Part shown: in pieces, positions 15,654 to 23,830 of the stretch
How positions within the stretch are numbered: the first letter of the stretch is position 1
How the letters are laid out: each line of letters begins with the position of its first letter
Origin: Actinoplanes sichuanensis
GTDB taxonomy: Bacteria; Actinomycetota; Actinomycetes; Mycobacteriales; Micromonosporaceae
Direction: 5' to 3'
Assembly: GCF_033097365.1 (NCBI RefSeq)
Contig: NZ_AP028461.1
Coordinates: 1,798,001 to 1,862,000 of the forward strand
DNA length: 64,000 nucleotides
The notes under the pieces: generated by a model
Database searches by the model: none
Told to the model about the DNA's origin: nothing
The model's input: the letters and a program-made list of their open reading frames with translations, nothing else
Made by a program: the position numbers and the translations under genes

Positions 15654-17443
15654 GCGGCGCCCTGTGGGTCGACGGGCCACTCGGCCGCCGGGAGTTCCGG
15701 CTGGTCCGGCGCGTTCGCAGCGGCGGTGAGGGTGAGGTCTGGCAGGCCGAGCGCACCGACAACGACGTCACCGCCCGATGGGCGGTCAAGATCCTGCTGC
15801 CGGAACGCATCGCACCCGACCGCAACCCCCGCCGCGTGCTCAACGAGTGGATGCGCCGCTGGCAGCAGACCATGATGCGGGTCGGTGCCCTGAACCTGCC
15901 CGGTGTGGTCTTCCCGGCCGGTGTGTTCACCGGGCCGCGTCCCTACACCGGCGGCGGGCCGGACGACTCGGCCGGCCGCGCGCTCTACATGGTCAGCCGC
16001 TGGGTCGACGGCGGTCAGGACCTCGACCGCTGGCGCACCGGACATTTCGAGGTGGCCGCCTGTCGAGGGCTCCTCGACCAGATCTGCACGCTCGTGGAGA
16101 GCCTCGGCGACGAGGGCATGGTCCACGGCGACCTGACACCGGGCAACATCATGGTCGAACACGGTGAGGTACGTTTGATCGACTTCACCCGACTCACCCA
16201 CACCGACGCCACCCCGGTCCTGCCCGGCGGCACCCGCGGGTACATGGCGCCCGAGCTCAGCCGTCCCGGTGTCCGTGTCGACCCGGCCATCGACCGGTAC
16301 GCGGTCGGCACGGTCGCGTACTTCCTGCTCGCCGGGGTCGACCCGGCACATCAGGACGCGGCCCGCACGGTGCGCCGGCAGCTGCCCCGGTACGGGTATC
16401 CGCAAGCCCTGGCCGACCACGTGGCGGCCCTGCTGGATCCGCGGCCGGAGCAGCGTCCCCGGCTCAGCGCGTGGGCCCGCGACCTGGGGCGGCTCATCGG
16501 TGGCGCGTACCACTCCGACGGTTTCGAAGAACTGGCCCTGACCGTCGACGCCACCGGGACCACGCAGATCGCCGCGGCCGGTGGCCGCCGCATCGCGGTG
16601 GCCCAGGCCGGAAGCCGTCACCAGCCGCTGCTCGACCACCTGCCGCTTCCGGCACCCCAGGGGGTACGGGCGATCGCGCTCGCCCGCCGAGGCAACGGCG
16701 ATGTGGCGGTCTTCGCCCGAGGTAACGACCGAAGTGTCACGGTACGTGTCGACGGCACCTGGCGAGTCCTACCCGGGGTGACCGCACACGGGCCGCTGCG
16801 GGCCGCGACCAGGGCCGACGGCGGGGTGAGCGCCTACCTCGCCGGTGCTACCGGCCTGACCGTGCTCACCGTGGGCCTCGACGGGGAGCCGACGGTCGAG
16901 CACCTGACCGAGAGTGCCCGCCGGGTCCTGGCGGTCGCGTCCGGCCCGGCCGGTGACGTCCACCTCGCCGTGGAGGACCACACCGGACAGGTACGGTGCG
17001 GCCCGGTCGGGGGCCTGCGCCCGGCCGGTCTGGCCGACGTCGACACGGCCGCCCTGTGCGTGAACAACCACGACGAGCCGGTCCTCATCGCCGCCCAGGT
17101 CGGAGCGGCCGAACTCACCGAGATCACCGACCCGGCATCCGCCGACCGGGCCGGCCGGCGCCCGCTCCCGGGCCGTCCCGGCATTCGTGACGTGTCGTGC
17201 CTGTGCCTGCGTACCGGTCTGCTGCTGGCGGTGGCCGCCGACAGCGGCCTGTGGGTCCGCCCCGAGCGGGGCGACTGGACCTGCCTCTGGCCGGAGCCGG
17301 TCCAGCAGGTGGCCGCGGTCCAGGGTTACGGCTGGCGGGTCCAGTTGGTCGCGCTGGCCGAGGGCCGGGTCCTGTTCGCCGAGGAGGACGCCCCGGACCG
17401 CTGGCCCCCGAGAGCCCATTTCCTGAAGTCCCCCGGCGACTGA
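15650..17443 (+). CDS. Ser/Thr protein kinase with C-terminal beta-propeller-like domain
   Basis: 597 residues. Kinase domain about 15-300: glycine loop SGGEGEV (25-30), lysine K47 (AVKIL), catalytic loop HGDLTPGN (D161, N166; HGD replaces HRD), metal motif DFT (D178; DFG lost its glycine), then GTRGYMAPE and DRYAVG. Key catalytic residues are present, so activity is likely. Residues about 310-597 form repeated short strands (for example RIAVAQAG, DVAVFARGND, LAVASGPAGDVHLAV) like a beta-propeller. No membrane segment, so soluble, unlike PknB-type sensors. It is the last of the five coupled genes and converges on the next gene 3 bp away. Probable partner of the FHA protein at 10245 (inference). 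Confidence 0.9.
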   Translation: MSGALWVDGPLGRREFRLVRRVRSGGEGEVWQAERTDNDVTARWAVKILLPERIAPDRNPRRVLNEWMRRWQQTMMRVGALNLPGVVFPAGVFTGPRPYTGGGPDDSAGRALYMVSRWVDGGQDLDRWRTGHFEVAACRGLLDQICTLVESLGDEGMVHGDLTPGNIMVEHGEVRLIDFTRLTHTDATPVLPGGTRGYMAPELSRPGVRVDPAIDRYAVGTVAYFLLAGVDPAHQDAARTVRRQLPRYGYPQALADHVAALLDPRPEQRPRLSAWARDLGRLIGGAYHSDGFEELALTVDATGTTQIAAAGGRRIAVAQAGSRHQPLLDHLPLPAPQGVRAIALARRGNGDVAVFARGNDRSVTVRVDGTWRVLPGVTAHGPLRAATRADGGVSAYLAGATGLTVLTVGLDGEPTVEHLTESARRVLAVASGPAGDVHLAVEDHTGQVRCGPVGGLRPAGLADVDTAALCVNNHDEPVLIAAQVGAAELTEITDPASADRAGRRPLPGRPGIRDVSCLCLRTGLLLAVAADSGLWVRPERGDWTCLWPEPVQQVAAVQGYGWRVQLVALAEGRVLFAEEDAPDRWPPRAHFLKSPGD

Positions 17444-17446
17444 CGG

Positions 17447-18055
17447 TCAACCCGGGCTGTCGTGGCCGGTCGGCAGGGCGACGGCGAGGTAGGCACCGTC
17501 CGGAGTGACGGCGTATTCGAGCCGGTCGACGGTGTCGTCGTGGATCGACAAGCGGACCACGACCGCGCCCTGGGGAAGGTCGCCCGGATCCACCTCGTCC
17601 TCGTCTTCGCCGAAACCGCCCAGGCCCCGCCAGGGCAGCGGCCCGGTGGAGACCGGCTCGGCGGCCGGGCCGACCGCGCACAACGCGGCCAGCAGCACGA
17701 GATCGGAGATGTCGGCGTAGACGACGGGCGGACGAACCGGCCAGTGCTCGTGATCGACCGCCGCCGCCACCTCGGCGACGTCCGGAATCCAGACGCCCGG
17801 GTCGATCGGGCCCCGTTCGAAAGCCGGCCAGCGGCGCCGGATCCAGCCGGTCAGATCGTCGAGCCCGGCCCACTCGTCCGGCGTCGTGGCCGGCACCACC
17901 CGGAAACCGCGGACCACTTCGCGCACGATGGCGTCGAGGGTGATCACATCGTCGCGCCCGACCGGGAAGACCTGTTCACCGGCGGGGAAGAAGCCGCGCA
18001 GGACACCCGAGGAATGGACCGTGAGCGCGTCGGTGCTGCGCATGCCGGACAGCAT
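17447..18055 (-). CDS. hypothetical protein
   Basis: 202 residues from ATG 18055 (ATG 18043 is an alternative). Soluble, acidic, with several tryptophans (TPDEWAGLDDL, GWIRRRWPAF, DHEHWPVRPP) and an acidic loop (FGEDEDEVDP). No family recognised. It converges on the kinase gene 3 bp away but lies on the opposite strand, so it is not part of that operon; it diverges from the APH-type gene at 18123. Confidence 0.65.
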   Translation of the reverse strand: MLSGMRSTDALTVHSSGVLRGFFPAGEQVFPVGRDDVITLDAIVREVVRGFRVVPATTPDEWAGLDDLTGWIRRRWPAFERGPIDPGVWIPDVAEVAAAVDHEHWPVRPPVVYADISDLVLLAALCAVGPAAEPVSTGPLPWRGLGGFGEDEDEVDPGDLPQGAVVVRLSIHDDTVDRLEYAVTPDGAYLAVALPTGHDSPG

Positions 18056-18122
18056 ACGCCGGGGTTGTCGCGGTGCTGCAAAATGCTACAAATACCGCAC
18101 GGCCACCCAGGGAGCCCCCACA

Positions 18123-18980
18123 GTGTCTGACCCGATCGGCAAACTCGCGCCACACCAGCGGGCTCTGCTGGACACCTGGCTCCCCGGCGCGCGGGTGGTG
18201 CGCGACCACAGCTGGGGCATCGTGGAGACCACGGTTCTGGAGCTCACCCACGGTGACCGGCGGTTGATCCTGAAAGCCGGCGGCGCCACCGACCACCACA
18301 TCGCCCGTGAGCTTCGCGCCCACCGCGAGTGGCTGACCCCGTGGACGAGCCGGGGCCGGGCGTCGTCTCTGGTGCACGGCGACGTCGACGCGAAACTACT
18401 GGTCACCACCTATCTGCCGGGTGAGCTGGTGACGGCGGTCAGCCCCGACGTCTTCCGTCAGGCCGGCGAGTTGCTGGCGATGCTGCACGACCGCCCGTCC
18501 GGCACCGACGACTACGAGCGCCGGGAGAACGCCAAGTGCCTGAGACTCCTGGACGGCCCGCACCGCATCGCCCCGGCCACGGTCGACCGGCTGCGCGAGC
18601 TGATCACCGGTTGGCCTGCCGAGCCCGAACCCGTCGTACCCACGCACGGTGACTGGCAGCCCCGCAACTGGCTGATCCACGAGGGCGTGGTCGCCGTCAT
18701 CGACTTCGGCCGGGCCGCGCTGCGCCCCGCCTACACCGACCTGTCCCGGCTGGCGGCCCAGGACTTCCGCGACGATCCCGCTCTGGAGACGGCGTTCTTC
18801 GAGGGGTACGGGTCGGATCCGCGCACGCCCGGCGGATGGGATCGGGGCCGGATGCGGGAGGCGATCGGCACCGCCTGCTGGGCCTACGCGCAGGGCATCG
18901 ACGACTTCGAGGCGCAGGGCCACCGGATGATCGCCGAGGCGCTCGCGGAAAATTCTTCGTCTGACGTGTCAACCGGCTGA
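18123..18980 (+). CDS. aminoglycoside phosphotransferase (APH)-family small-molecule kinase
   Basis: 285 residues. The APH/choline-kinase core is clear: catalytic loop THGDWQPRNWLI (H-G-D-x4-N) and metal-binding VIDFGRA. An N-terminal strand LILKAGG supplies the ATP-binding lysine. Such enzymes phosphorylate hydroxyl groups of small molecules; the substrate here cannot be told, and resistance should not be assumed. GTG start 18123 is supported by AGGGAG about 8 bases upstream. The end of the gene overlaps the predicted ECF-type promoter of the sigma factor that follows. Confidence 0.87.
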   Translation: MSDPIGKLAPHQRALLDTWLPGARVVRDHSWGIVETTVLELTHGDRRLILKAGGATDHHIARELRAHREWLTPWTSRGRASSLVHGDVDAKLLVTTYLPGELVTAVSPDVFRQAGELLAMLHDRPSGTDDYERRENAKCLRLLDGPHRIAPATVDRLRELITGWPAEPEPVVPTHGDWQPRNWLIHEGVVAVIDFGRAALRPAYTDLSRLAAQDFRDDPALETAFFEGYGSDPRTPGGWDRGRMREAIGTACWAYAQGIDDFEAQGHRMIAEALAENSSSDVSTG

Positions 18981-18996
18981 TCCATCGAACCCGTCT
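18971..18996 (+). promoter_or_regulatory. putative ECF-type promoter for the SigE-family sigma gene
   Basis: AACC (18971-18974) and CGTCT (18992-18996), separated by 17 bases, match the general ECF -35/-10 pattern and sit 35 bp before the sigma factor start. This would allow autoregulation. Pattern match only. Confidence 0.4.
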
Positions 18997-19030
18997 CAGT
19001 CGCGAAACACCTGACGGGGAGGGTACGACG

Positions 19031-19543
19031 ATGAGGGCTGGCTCGGATGACGAGTTCACCGAATACGTCACGGCACGGATTCCCGTGCTGCGGCGTCTGG
19101 CGTATCTCCTGACCGGTGACGGTCATCGGGCCGACGATCTGGTCCAGCAGACGATCACGACGCTGTATGTGAAGTGGCAGCGGGCGAGGGCGGCCGACAA
19201 CCTGGACGCCTACGTGCGCAAGATGCTGGTGCGCACCTATGTGGACGAGAAACGCCTGGCCTGGGCCCGGGTCGGCCTGTTCCGTGAGGCGCCGGAGTCC
19301 GCTCCGGTCGCCGACGGCGGAGCAGAGGACCGCCAGGTGGTACGCGCCGCGCTGTCCCGGTTACCCCGGCGCCAGCAGGCCGTCCTGGTGCTGCGCTTCT
19401 ACTACGACCTGCCTGTCGACGAGGTCGCGGCCATGCTCGGCTGCACCTCCGGCACGGTCAAGACCCACACCTCACGTGGCCTGGCCACGCTCCGGCGCCT
19501 GCTCGGTGACTCCGACGCGGCCGCTTTCCAGTTCGCGAGCTGA
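19031..19543 (+). CDS. ECF sigma factor, SigE-family
   Basis: 170 residues. Region 2 (about 10-75: LRRLAYLLTGDGHRADDLVQQT, then NLDAYVRKMLVRTYVDEKR) and region 4 (about 105-160: LSRLPRRQQAVLVLRFYYDLPVDEVAAMLGC, then TVKTHTSRGLATLR) are complete and match the actinobacterial 'SigE family' of about 165-180 residues. It directs RNA polymerase to a specific promoter set. ATG 19031 follows GGGGAGGG. Its partner at 19559 begins 15 bp downstream, the usual sigma/membrane-regulator arrangement. Confidence 0.92.
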   Translation: MRAGSDDEFTEYVTARIPVLRRLAYLLTGDGHRADDLVQQTITTLYVKWQRARAADNLDAYVRKMLVRTYVDEKRLAWARVGLFREAPESAPVADGGAEDRQVVRAALSRLPRRQQAVLVLRFYYDLPVDEVAAMLGCTSGTVKTHTSRGLATLRRLLGDSDAAAFQFAS

Positions 19544-19558
19544 CTACTTCCAGGAGCG

Positions 19559-20722
19559 ATGATGCGCACCGAGCATGACCTGATCCAGTTGCTCGACGAC
19601 GAGCCACCCACTCCGTCCGCCGTCGACGTCCGTGGTGCGATCGCCACCGGCCGCCGTCGCCGGGCGATCCGCAACGCCGGTTTCGCCGGGGCCTCCGTGA
19701 CCGCGCTGGCCGTCGCCGGTGTCGTCGCGGTCAGCAGCAACCTGTTCGTCCCGGGCCCGGCCCCGGACGAGTTCGCCGGTCCGGTCCCGGTCCCGACGGC
19801 CTGCACCGTGCAGGATCCGGCCGGGGTGGCCGGGTCGGTGGTCCGGGGATCCGACCCGACCGGCCGTTACCTGGTCGGGCGCACCGAGCCGACCGCCGAG
19901 GCGGTGCTCTGGCGGGACGGTCGCGGCGCCGTCGTGGATCTGCCCGGCGCCGGGCGGTCGGCTCTGACCGGGGTCAACAGCTCCGGGACGGCGGTCGGCT
20001 GGCGGTTCGAGGCGGACGGCCGGCCCGAGCCGGTCCCGTTCGTGGTCGAGGACGGCAAGGTGTCGCCGCTGCCGGGTTCCGGGCACGGCCTGCCCCTCGC
20101 GATCAACGACGCCGGGACGATCGTGGGTGACTCCGGCGGGCACCCCGTGCGGTGGTCGTCGGCGACCAGTGAGGCGGTTCGTCTGGCGCTTCCGCCCGGG
20201 GCGGTGCGGGGTAGCGCGATCGACGTCGACGAGGACGGCACCGTGGTCGGTGACGTCGACTGGAAGGGGTTCGTCTGGATGCCGGACGGCCGCCGGTTCG
20301 CGTTGCCCCTGCCGGAGATCGGCGGTGAGAAGGCGTCGATGAGCACGATCTTCGGGATCCGTAACGGCTGGGTCGTCGGCTGGGCCGCCACCACTGAGCG
20401 TCCGCCGTCCGGGAGCGCCTCGGTGATCGCCCGGCAGACGGTGTCGATGCGGTGGAACGTGCACACCGGCGAGACCAAGATCTTCCCGGCGACGCAGCTG
20501 GAGCCGACCGCGGTGAGCGCGGAAGGCTGGCTGGTCGGCATGGCGAGCGGCCGGGGCCCGGTGCTGGTGGCGGGAACGACCACGCTGGACCTTCCCCTTC
20601 CCGGGGGAGCCATGGCGGCGGCCGACGCGCAGTTCTCGATCAGCGACGACGGCCGGACCATCACCGGCCTGATCGTCGACGCGTCCGCCGCGCGCCGCTC
20701 GGTGATCTGGCACTGCAACTGA
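19559..20722 (+). CDS. single-pass membrane protein with extracellular HAF-type repeats (sigma partner)
   Basis: 387 residues. A cytoplasmic N-terminus (1-37), one membrane helix (about 38-62) and an extracellular domain of repeated units of the HAF type (ALTGVNSSGTAVGW, AINDAGTIVGDSGG, AIDVDEDGTVVGDV, FSISDDGRTITG), which probably fold as a propeller. Situated 15 bp after the SigE-family gene; the short cytoplasmic part resembles the N-terminal stubs of proteins that follow such sigma factors. Likely an envelope sensor or anti-sigma-like regulator, but no zinc-binding anti-sigma motif is present. A strong hairpin follows. Confidence 0.8.
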   Translation: MMRTEHDLIQLLDDEPPTPSAVDVRGAIATGRRRRAIRNAGFAGASVTALAVAGVVAVSSNLFVPGPAPDEFAGPVPVPTACTVQDPAGVAGSVVRGSDPTGRYLVGRTEPTAEAVLWRDGRGAVVDLPGAGRSALTGVNSSGTAVGWRFEADGRPEPVPFVVEDGKVSPLPGSGHGLPLAINDAGTIVGDSGGHPVRWSSATSEAVRLALPPGAVRGSAIDVDEDGTVVGDVDWKGFVWMPDGRRFALPLPEIGGEKASMSTIFGIRNGWVVGWAATTERPPSGSASVIARQTVSMRWNVHTGETKIFPATQLEPTAVSAEGWLVGMASGRGPVLVAGTTTLDLPLPGGAMAAADAQFSISDDGRTITGLIVDASAARRSVIWHCN

Positions 20723-20728
20723 CGGGGG

Positions 20729-20762
20729 AGCGGGGGCCGGCCACTTCGGGCCGGTCCCCGCT
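20729..20762 (+). terminator. GC-rich hairpin after the sigma-partner operon
   Basis: 14-bp stem, AGCGGGGGCCGGCC pairing with GGCCGGTCCCCGCT (one G-U pair) around a 6-base loop, 7 bp after the stop. No U-tract follows, as is common in actinomycetes. May serve both converging genes. Confidence 0.75.
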
Positions 20763-20808
20763 CGGGTTCCGGCCGGGTCCGATTGCCGTTTCCCGATCAG
20801 CGAAAGCA

Positions 20809-21351
20809 TCACCTGGGCGGCCCCGGAGGCGTGAGCGCGATCCGGTGGTGGCCGCCCGGCACCTCGACGAGCTGAGCCGATTCGGTCACGGCGAGGATCG
20901 GGAGCGGGAAGGCCGACATGACGTCGAGGACTGCCGCCCGATCGGTGACCCCGGTGGCGAGCGTGCAGTGCGGCAGGAGACGGTCGGGCCGATAGTAGGG
21001 CCGGATGTCCTCGGCGATGGGCTCGACGGCTTCGTGGACCCGCCGGTGCAGGGTCAGGAACCGCTGCGAGGGGATGGCGCCGAGGAAGGCCACCGACTCG
21101 TCGGTGAGGAAGAAGCCGAGGCTAGCCAGCGGCAGCGGGAGCCCGGTGGCGGTGGCGAGGACCGGCCGCAGGGCGTCGGCGATCCGCGCGGGGTCGTCGT
21201 GTTCGAGGACGGACAGGCTCACGTGCGGGTGGTAGTCGGCGCCGGGGCGGCTGCCGAGCGAGGGGACACCGTGCTCGTCGAGGGCCGTCCAGATCTGCCT
21301 GACCCGCCGGTCGGACTGCTCGTCCAGGAAGAGCTCGATCGCATGGGGCAC
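20809..21351 (-). CDS. 2H phosphoesterase / 2'-5' RNA ligase-like protein
   Basis: 180 residues with the two HxS/T motifs that define 2H phosphoesterases: HVS (H43, S45 in HPHVSLSV) and HCT (H128, T130 in LPHCTLA), 85 residues apart. Members open cyclic 2',3' or 1'',2'' phosphates or 2'-5' linkages in RNA-derived molecules. ATG 21351. Stands alone; the minus-strand metallopeptidase upstream of it ends in its own hairpin. Substrate unknown. Confidence 0.85.
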   Translation of the reverse strand: MPHAIELFLDEQSDRRVRQIWTALDEHGVPSLGSRPGADYHPHVSLSVLEHDDPARIADALRPVLATATGLPLPLASLGFFLTDESVAFLGAIPSQRFLTLHRRVHEAVEPIAEDIRPYYRPDRLLPHCTLATGVTDRAAVLDVMSAFPLPILAVTESAQLVEVPGGHHRIALTPPGPPR

Positions 21352-21400
21352 GACGGTCAGACTCTCACGGTATGGGCCACGCTCGGCGTCGATGGTGACG

Positions 21401-21426
21401 CCCGGCCGGCGGGGAAGCCGGCCGGG
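21401..21426 (-). terminator. hairpin terminator downstream of the metallopeptidase
   Basis: Perfect 10-bp stem CCCGGCCGGC / GCCGGCCGGG with a 6-base loop, starting 34 bp past the metallopeptidase stop on the minus strand and upstream of the 2H phosphoesterase start. Confidence 0.7.
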
Positions 21427-21459
21427 ACGGGGTTCACCTACTTGTGGGGGACGGCGCGG

Positions 21460-22278
21460 TCAGTATCCGTAGCGGCTCTTCAGGTGCCGCCACCAGTCGC
21501 GGAACATCCAGGCGTCGAACTCGGTGATCGACGCACTGCTGCCCGCCTTCATGATGAAGTTGCTGACGCCGCTCGGGGTCCAGTCGTAGAAGTCGTCCAG
21601 ACCCCAGGTGTGGCCGATCTCGTGCAGCAGAATCGTCATGTTGGCCGCGTTGAGGTTGTTCATGAAGTACTCGCGGCCCATCCGCTGACCCCAGTCGCCG
21701 CCCGCGCCGCCGCCGAAACCGTCGGTCAGCCACAGTGACTGGTCGTAGTGGCGTGCGTAGCCACCGGGACAGTTGGGGTACTGCCCGTTCTGGTTGAAGA
21801 ACCGCCCGCACGGGGTCGAGCACTGCGGGGCGTTCTCGCGGATGTCGTTGACGTAGATGTCGACCGACGTGTCCGTCCACTGCAGCTGCGAGCGGTTGCG
21901 GACGGCCCAGCCGACGACCTTGACCGGCACGTCACCGTACGGCCAGGCGTTGTGCCCGACCAGCTCGTCCATCCACTTCTTGTGCTGCCGGGCCAGGGTG
22001 GCGTGGATCTGGTCGCGCTGGGCGGCCGTCACCGACGCCGACGAGTCCCAGCGGACGCAGTAGTTGATGTACCCACGGTTGGCCATGATCTGGTCCCAGC
22101 CGTAGTTGCGGAACCCGTACAGGTTGCCGTTGTTGTAGGTCTGCTCCTGGTGCTGCCAGACCTGGTTGAGCGGGGTGACCAGGTTGGCCGGCGGACTCCA
22201 GGTGGCCGGCGCGGCCAGCGCCGCCGAGGCCGGGGTCAGGAAGATCGCCATGAGGATGGCGATCAATCTCCTGCGCAT
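21460..22278 (-). CDS. secreted zinc metallopeptidase
   Basis: 272 residues with a signal peptide (basic start, hydrophobic 5-20, cleavage near ALA-AP at about 22). Residues 219-228 give the zinc motif HEIGHTWGLD (H219, E220, H223, D228), the extended HExxHxxGxxD/H form of metzincin-like peptidases. Four cysteines in the 150-170 region suggest disulfides. It is read divergently from the arabinoside operon across a 259-bp region with four operator-like palindromes, the nearest 23 bp from its start. Co-regulation with arabinoside enzymes would fit a role in cutting a plant glycoprotein backbone; this is inference. Confidence 0.85.
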   Translation of the reverse strand: MRRRLIAILMAIFLTPASAALAAPATWSPPANLVTPLNQVWQHQEQTYNNGNLYGFRNYGWDQIMANRGYINYCVRWDSSASVTAAQRDQIHATLARQHKKWMDELVGHNAWPYGDVPVKVVGWAVRNRSQLQWTDTSVDIYVNDIRENAPQCSTPCGRFFNQNGQYPNCPGGYARHYDQSLWLTDGFGGGAGGDWGQRMGREYFMNNLNAANMTILLHEIGHTWGLDDFYDWTPSGVSNFIMKAGSSASITEFDAWMFRDWWRHLKSRYGY

Positions 22279-22300
22279 GGATCCCTCCTTCTAGGACGTA

Positions 22301-22320
22301 ACATCGAACCGTTTCGATGT
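22301..22320. promoter_or_regulatory. 20-bp operator-like palindrome O1
   Basis: ACATCGAA-CCGT-TTCGATGT: perfect 8-bp arms around CCGT, 23 bp from the metallopeptidase start. The CGAA/TTCG core resembles LacI-family operators of actinobacteria. Confidence 0.8.
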
Positions 22321-22338
22321 TCCGGCCACGCTGCCTTA

Positions 22339-22352
22339 CGAAACCGTTTTCG
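22339..22352. promoter_or_regulatory. operator-like palindrome O2
   Basis: CGAAA-CCGT-TTTCG, perfect 5-bp arms with the same CCGT spacer as O1. Lies between O1 and the importer promoter. Confidence 0.75.
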
Positions 22353-22391
22353 GCAAGATGTCCGCCGGGTTACGCGCCGCGCCGCGAAGCC

Positions 22392-22418
22392 TTGACAGGG
22401 CGTTTGCTGGAGTATTAC
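22392..22418 (+). promoter_or_regulatory. possible promoter of the arabinoside operon
   Basis: TTGACA (22392-22397) is a consensus -35; TATTAC at 22413 is a weak -10 at a short 15-base spacing. O3 lies just downstream, where a repressor would block it. Confidence 0.4.
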
Positions 22419-22424
22419 GTTCCT

Positions 22425-22436
22425 GAAAACCTTTTC
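22425..22436. promoter_or_regulatory. operator-like palindrome O3
   Basis: GAAAA-CC-TTTTC, 5-bp arms, immediately downstream of the putative promoter of the importer operon. Confidence 0.6.
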
Positions 22437-22502
22437 GGTACAGCATGGACGCCAGATATTCCAGGTGAGCCGCAGGATTCCATCGCGGCTGCTGAAACCT
22501 TC

Positions 22503-22513
22503 CGAAACTTTCT
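22503..22513. promoter_or_regulatory. operator-like palindrome O4
   Basis: CGAAA-C-TTTCT, one mismatch from CGAAACTTTCG, the same form as the perfect site at 46519; 25 bp upstream of the binding-protein start. Confidence 0.6.
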
Positions 22514-22537
22514 GAAAGCGATTCATGGAGGTACTCC

Positions 22538-23830
22538 GTGCGAAGAATCCTGGTGTGGACCGCGCTGGCGGCCCTGATGGCGGGCCCGCTCGTGGCCTGT
22601 TCGTCGGAGGGCGGCCAGGGTGAGGCGCAGGCACCCACCGGAGCCGGGGTGGACGGTGTCGACGACGGCTCCGAGTTGACGCTGTGGACCCGGGCTCCGC
22701 TCGAGCTTCAGGCCAAGGCCCTGGTCGACGCCTACAACAAGTCCCACAAGAACCAGGTCAAGCTGACCATCGTCCCCAACGACGACTACGTGGCCAAGGT
22801 CGGCGCCGCGGCCGGAAGCGGTGACCTGCCCGATCTGTTCGCGGCCGACATCGTCTACGTGCCGAACTGGACCGAGGCCGGGCTCTTCTCCGACCTCACC
22901 GAGAGCATCGCCAAGCTGCCGTACGCCGACAAGATCAACCAGGGGCACCTGACGGCCGGCACGCACGAGGGCAAGAAGTACGTGCTCCCGTTCGTCCTCG
23001 ACCTGTCGGTGATCTTCTGGAACAAGGCGCTCTACAAGGAGGCCGGCCTCGACCCGGAGAAGGGCCCGACCACCCTCGACGAGTTCAAGCAGCAGGCCCT
23101 GGCCGTGCAGAACCTGAAGAAGGCGGACACCTACGGCACCTACTTCGGCGGCAACTGCGGTGGCTGCAACGTCTTCACCTGGTTCCCGATGGTCTGGGCC
23201 AGCGGCGAGGACGTGATGGACCCGGAGGGCAAGAAGTCGCTGCTCAACGGTTCCGCCTCGCAGAAGGTCTACAGCACCTGGCGTGACCTGCAGACGGCCG
23301 GCGCGATCGCACCCGGCTCGAAGGACGAGACCGGCGCCACCTGGGTCGCCGCGTTCCAGGAGGGCAAGATCGGCGTGATGCCGTACCCGGCGACCCTGCT
23401 GCCGACCGCGTCGAAGACGGTCGACGTCGGCGTGACCGGCATCCCGGGCGTCTCCGGCGGCCAGTCGACGTTCGTCGGCGGCGACGGCATCGGCATCTCC
23501 AAGGACGCCGAGAAGACCCAGCAGGCGTGGAACTTCATGGCCTGGCTGATGTCCGAGAAGGCACAGGTCGACGTGCTCGCCGCCGGCAACAGCACGGTCG
23601 CCCGGACCGACCTGGCCGACAACCAGTACTCGGCGAAGGACCCGCGGGTCGCCACCATCAACAAGGTCGCCGGCCTGCCGACCAGCAAGACCCCGGTCGC
23701 GGTCAACTTCCAGCAGGCGTTCAACGCGCCGGGCAGCCCGTGGGTCACCCTTCTCCGCAACCAGGTGTACGGCGACGCGTCCACCCTGGAGAAGGACAAC
23801 GAAGCAGTCACCCAGGTTCTCGGCCAGTGA
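22538..23830 (+). CDS. ABC importer sugar-binding lipoprotein (arabinoside locus)
   Basis: 430 residues. N-terminal lipoprotein signal with lipobox LVAC (lipidated Cys near residue 21), then an extracellular solute-binding family 1 fold (ELTLWTRAPLE, FVLDLSVIFWNKALYKEAGL, GGDGIGIS). It captures an oligosaccharide for the two permeases that follow; by comparison with the bifidobacterial hyp locus the ligand may be a beta-L-arabinobiose-type disaccharide (inference). GTG 22538 is preceded by GGAGGT at good spacing. No ATPase gene is in the operon, so a shared MsiK-type ATPase encoded elsewhere is expected. Confidence 0.92.
   Translation: MRRILVWTALAALMAGPLVACSSEGGQGEAQAPTGAGVDGVDDGSELTLWTRAPLELQAKALVDAYNKSHKNQVKLTIVPNDDYVAKVGAAAGSGDLPDLFAADIVYVPNWTEAGLFSDLTESIAKLPYADKINQGHLTAGTHEGKKYVLPFVLDLSVIFWNKALYKEAGLDPEKGPTTLDEFKQQALAVQNLKKADTYGTYFGGNCGGCNVFTWFPMVWASGEDVMDPEGKKSLLNGSASQKVYSTWRDLQTAGAIAPGSKDETGATWVAAFQEGKIGVMPYPATLLPTASKTVDVGVTGIPGVSGGQSTFVGGDGIGISKDAEKTQQAWNFMAWLMSEKAQVDVLAAGNSTVARTDLADNQYSAKDPRVATINKVAGLPTSKTPVAVNFQQAFNAPGSPWVTLLRNQVYGDASTLEKDNEAVTQVLGQ

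Noticed and set aside
18123..18980. Antibiotic-resistance gene (aminoglycoside phosphotransferase)
   Set aside because: The APH fold is shared by many small-molecule kinases; nothing here indicates resistance.
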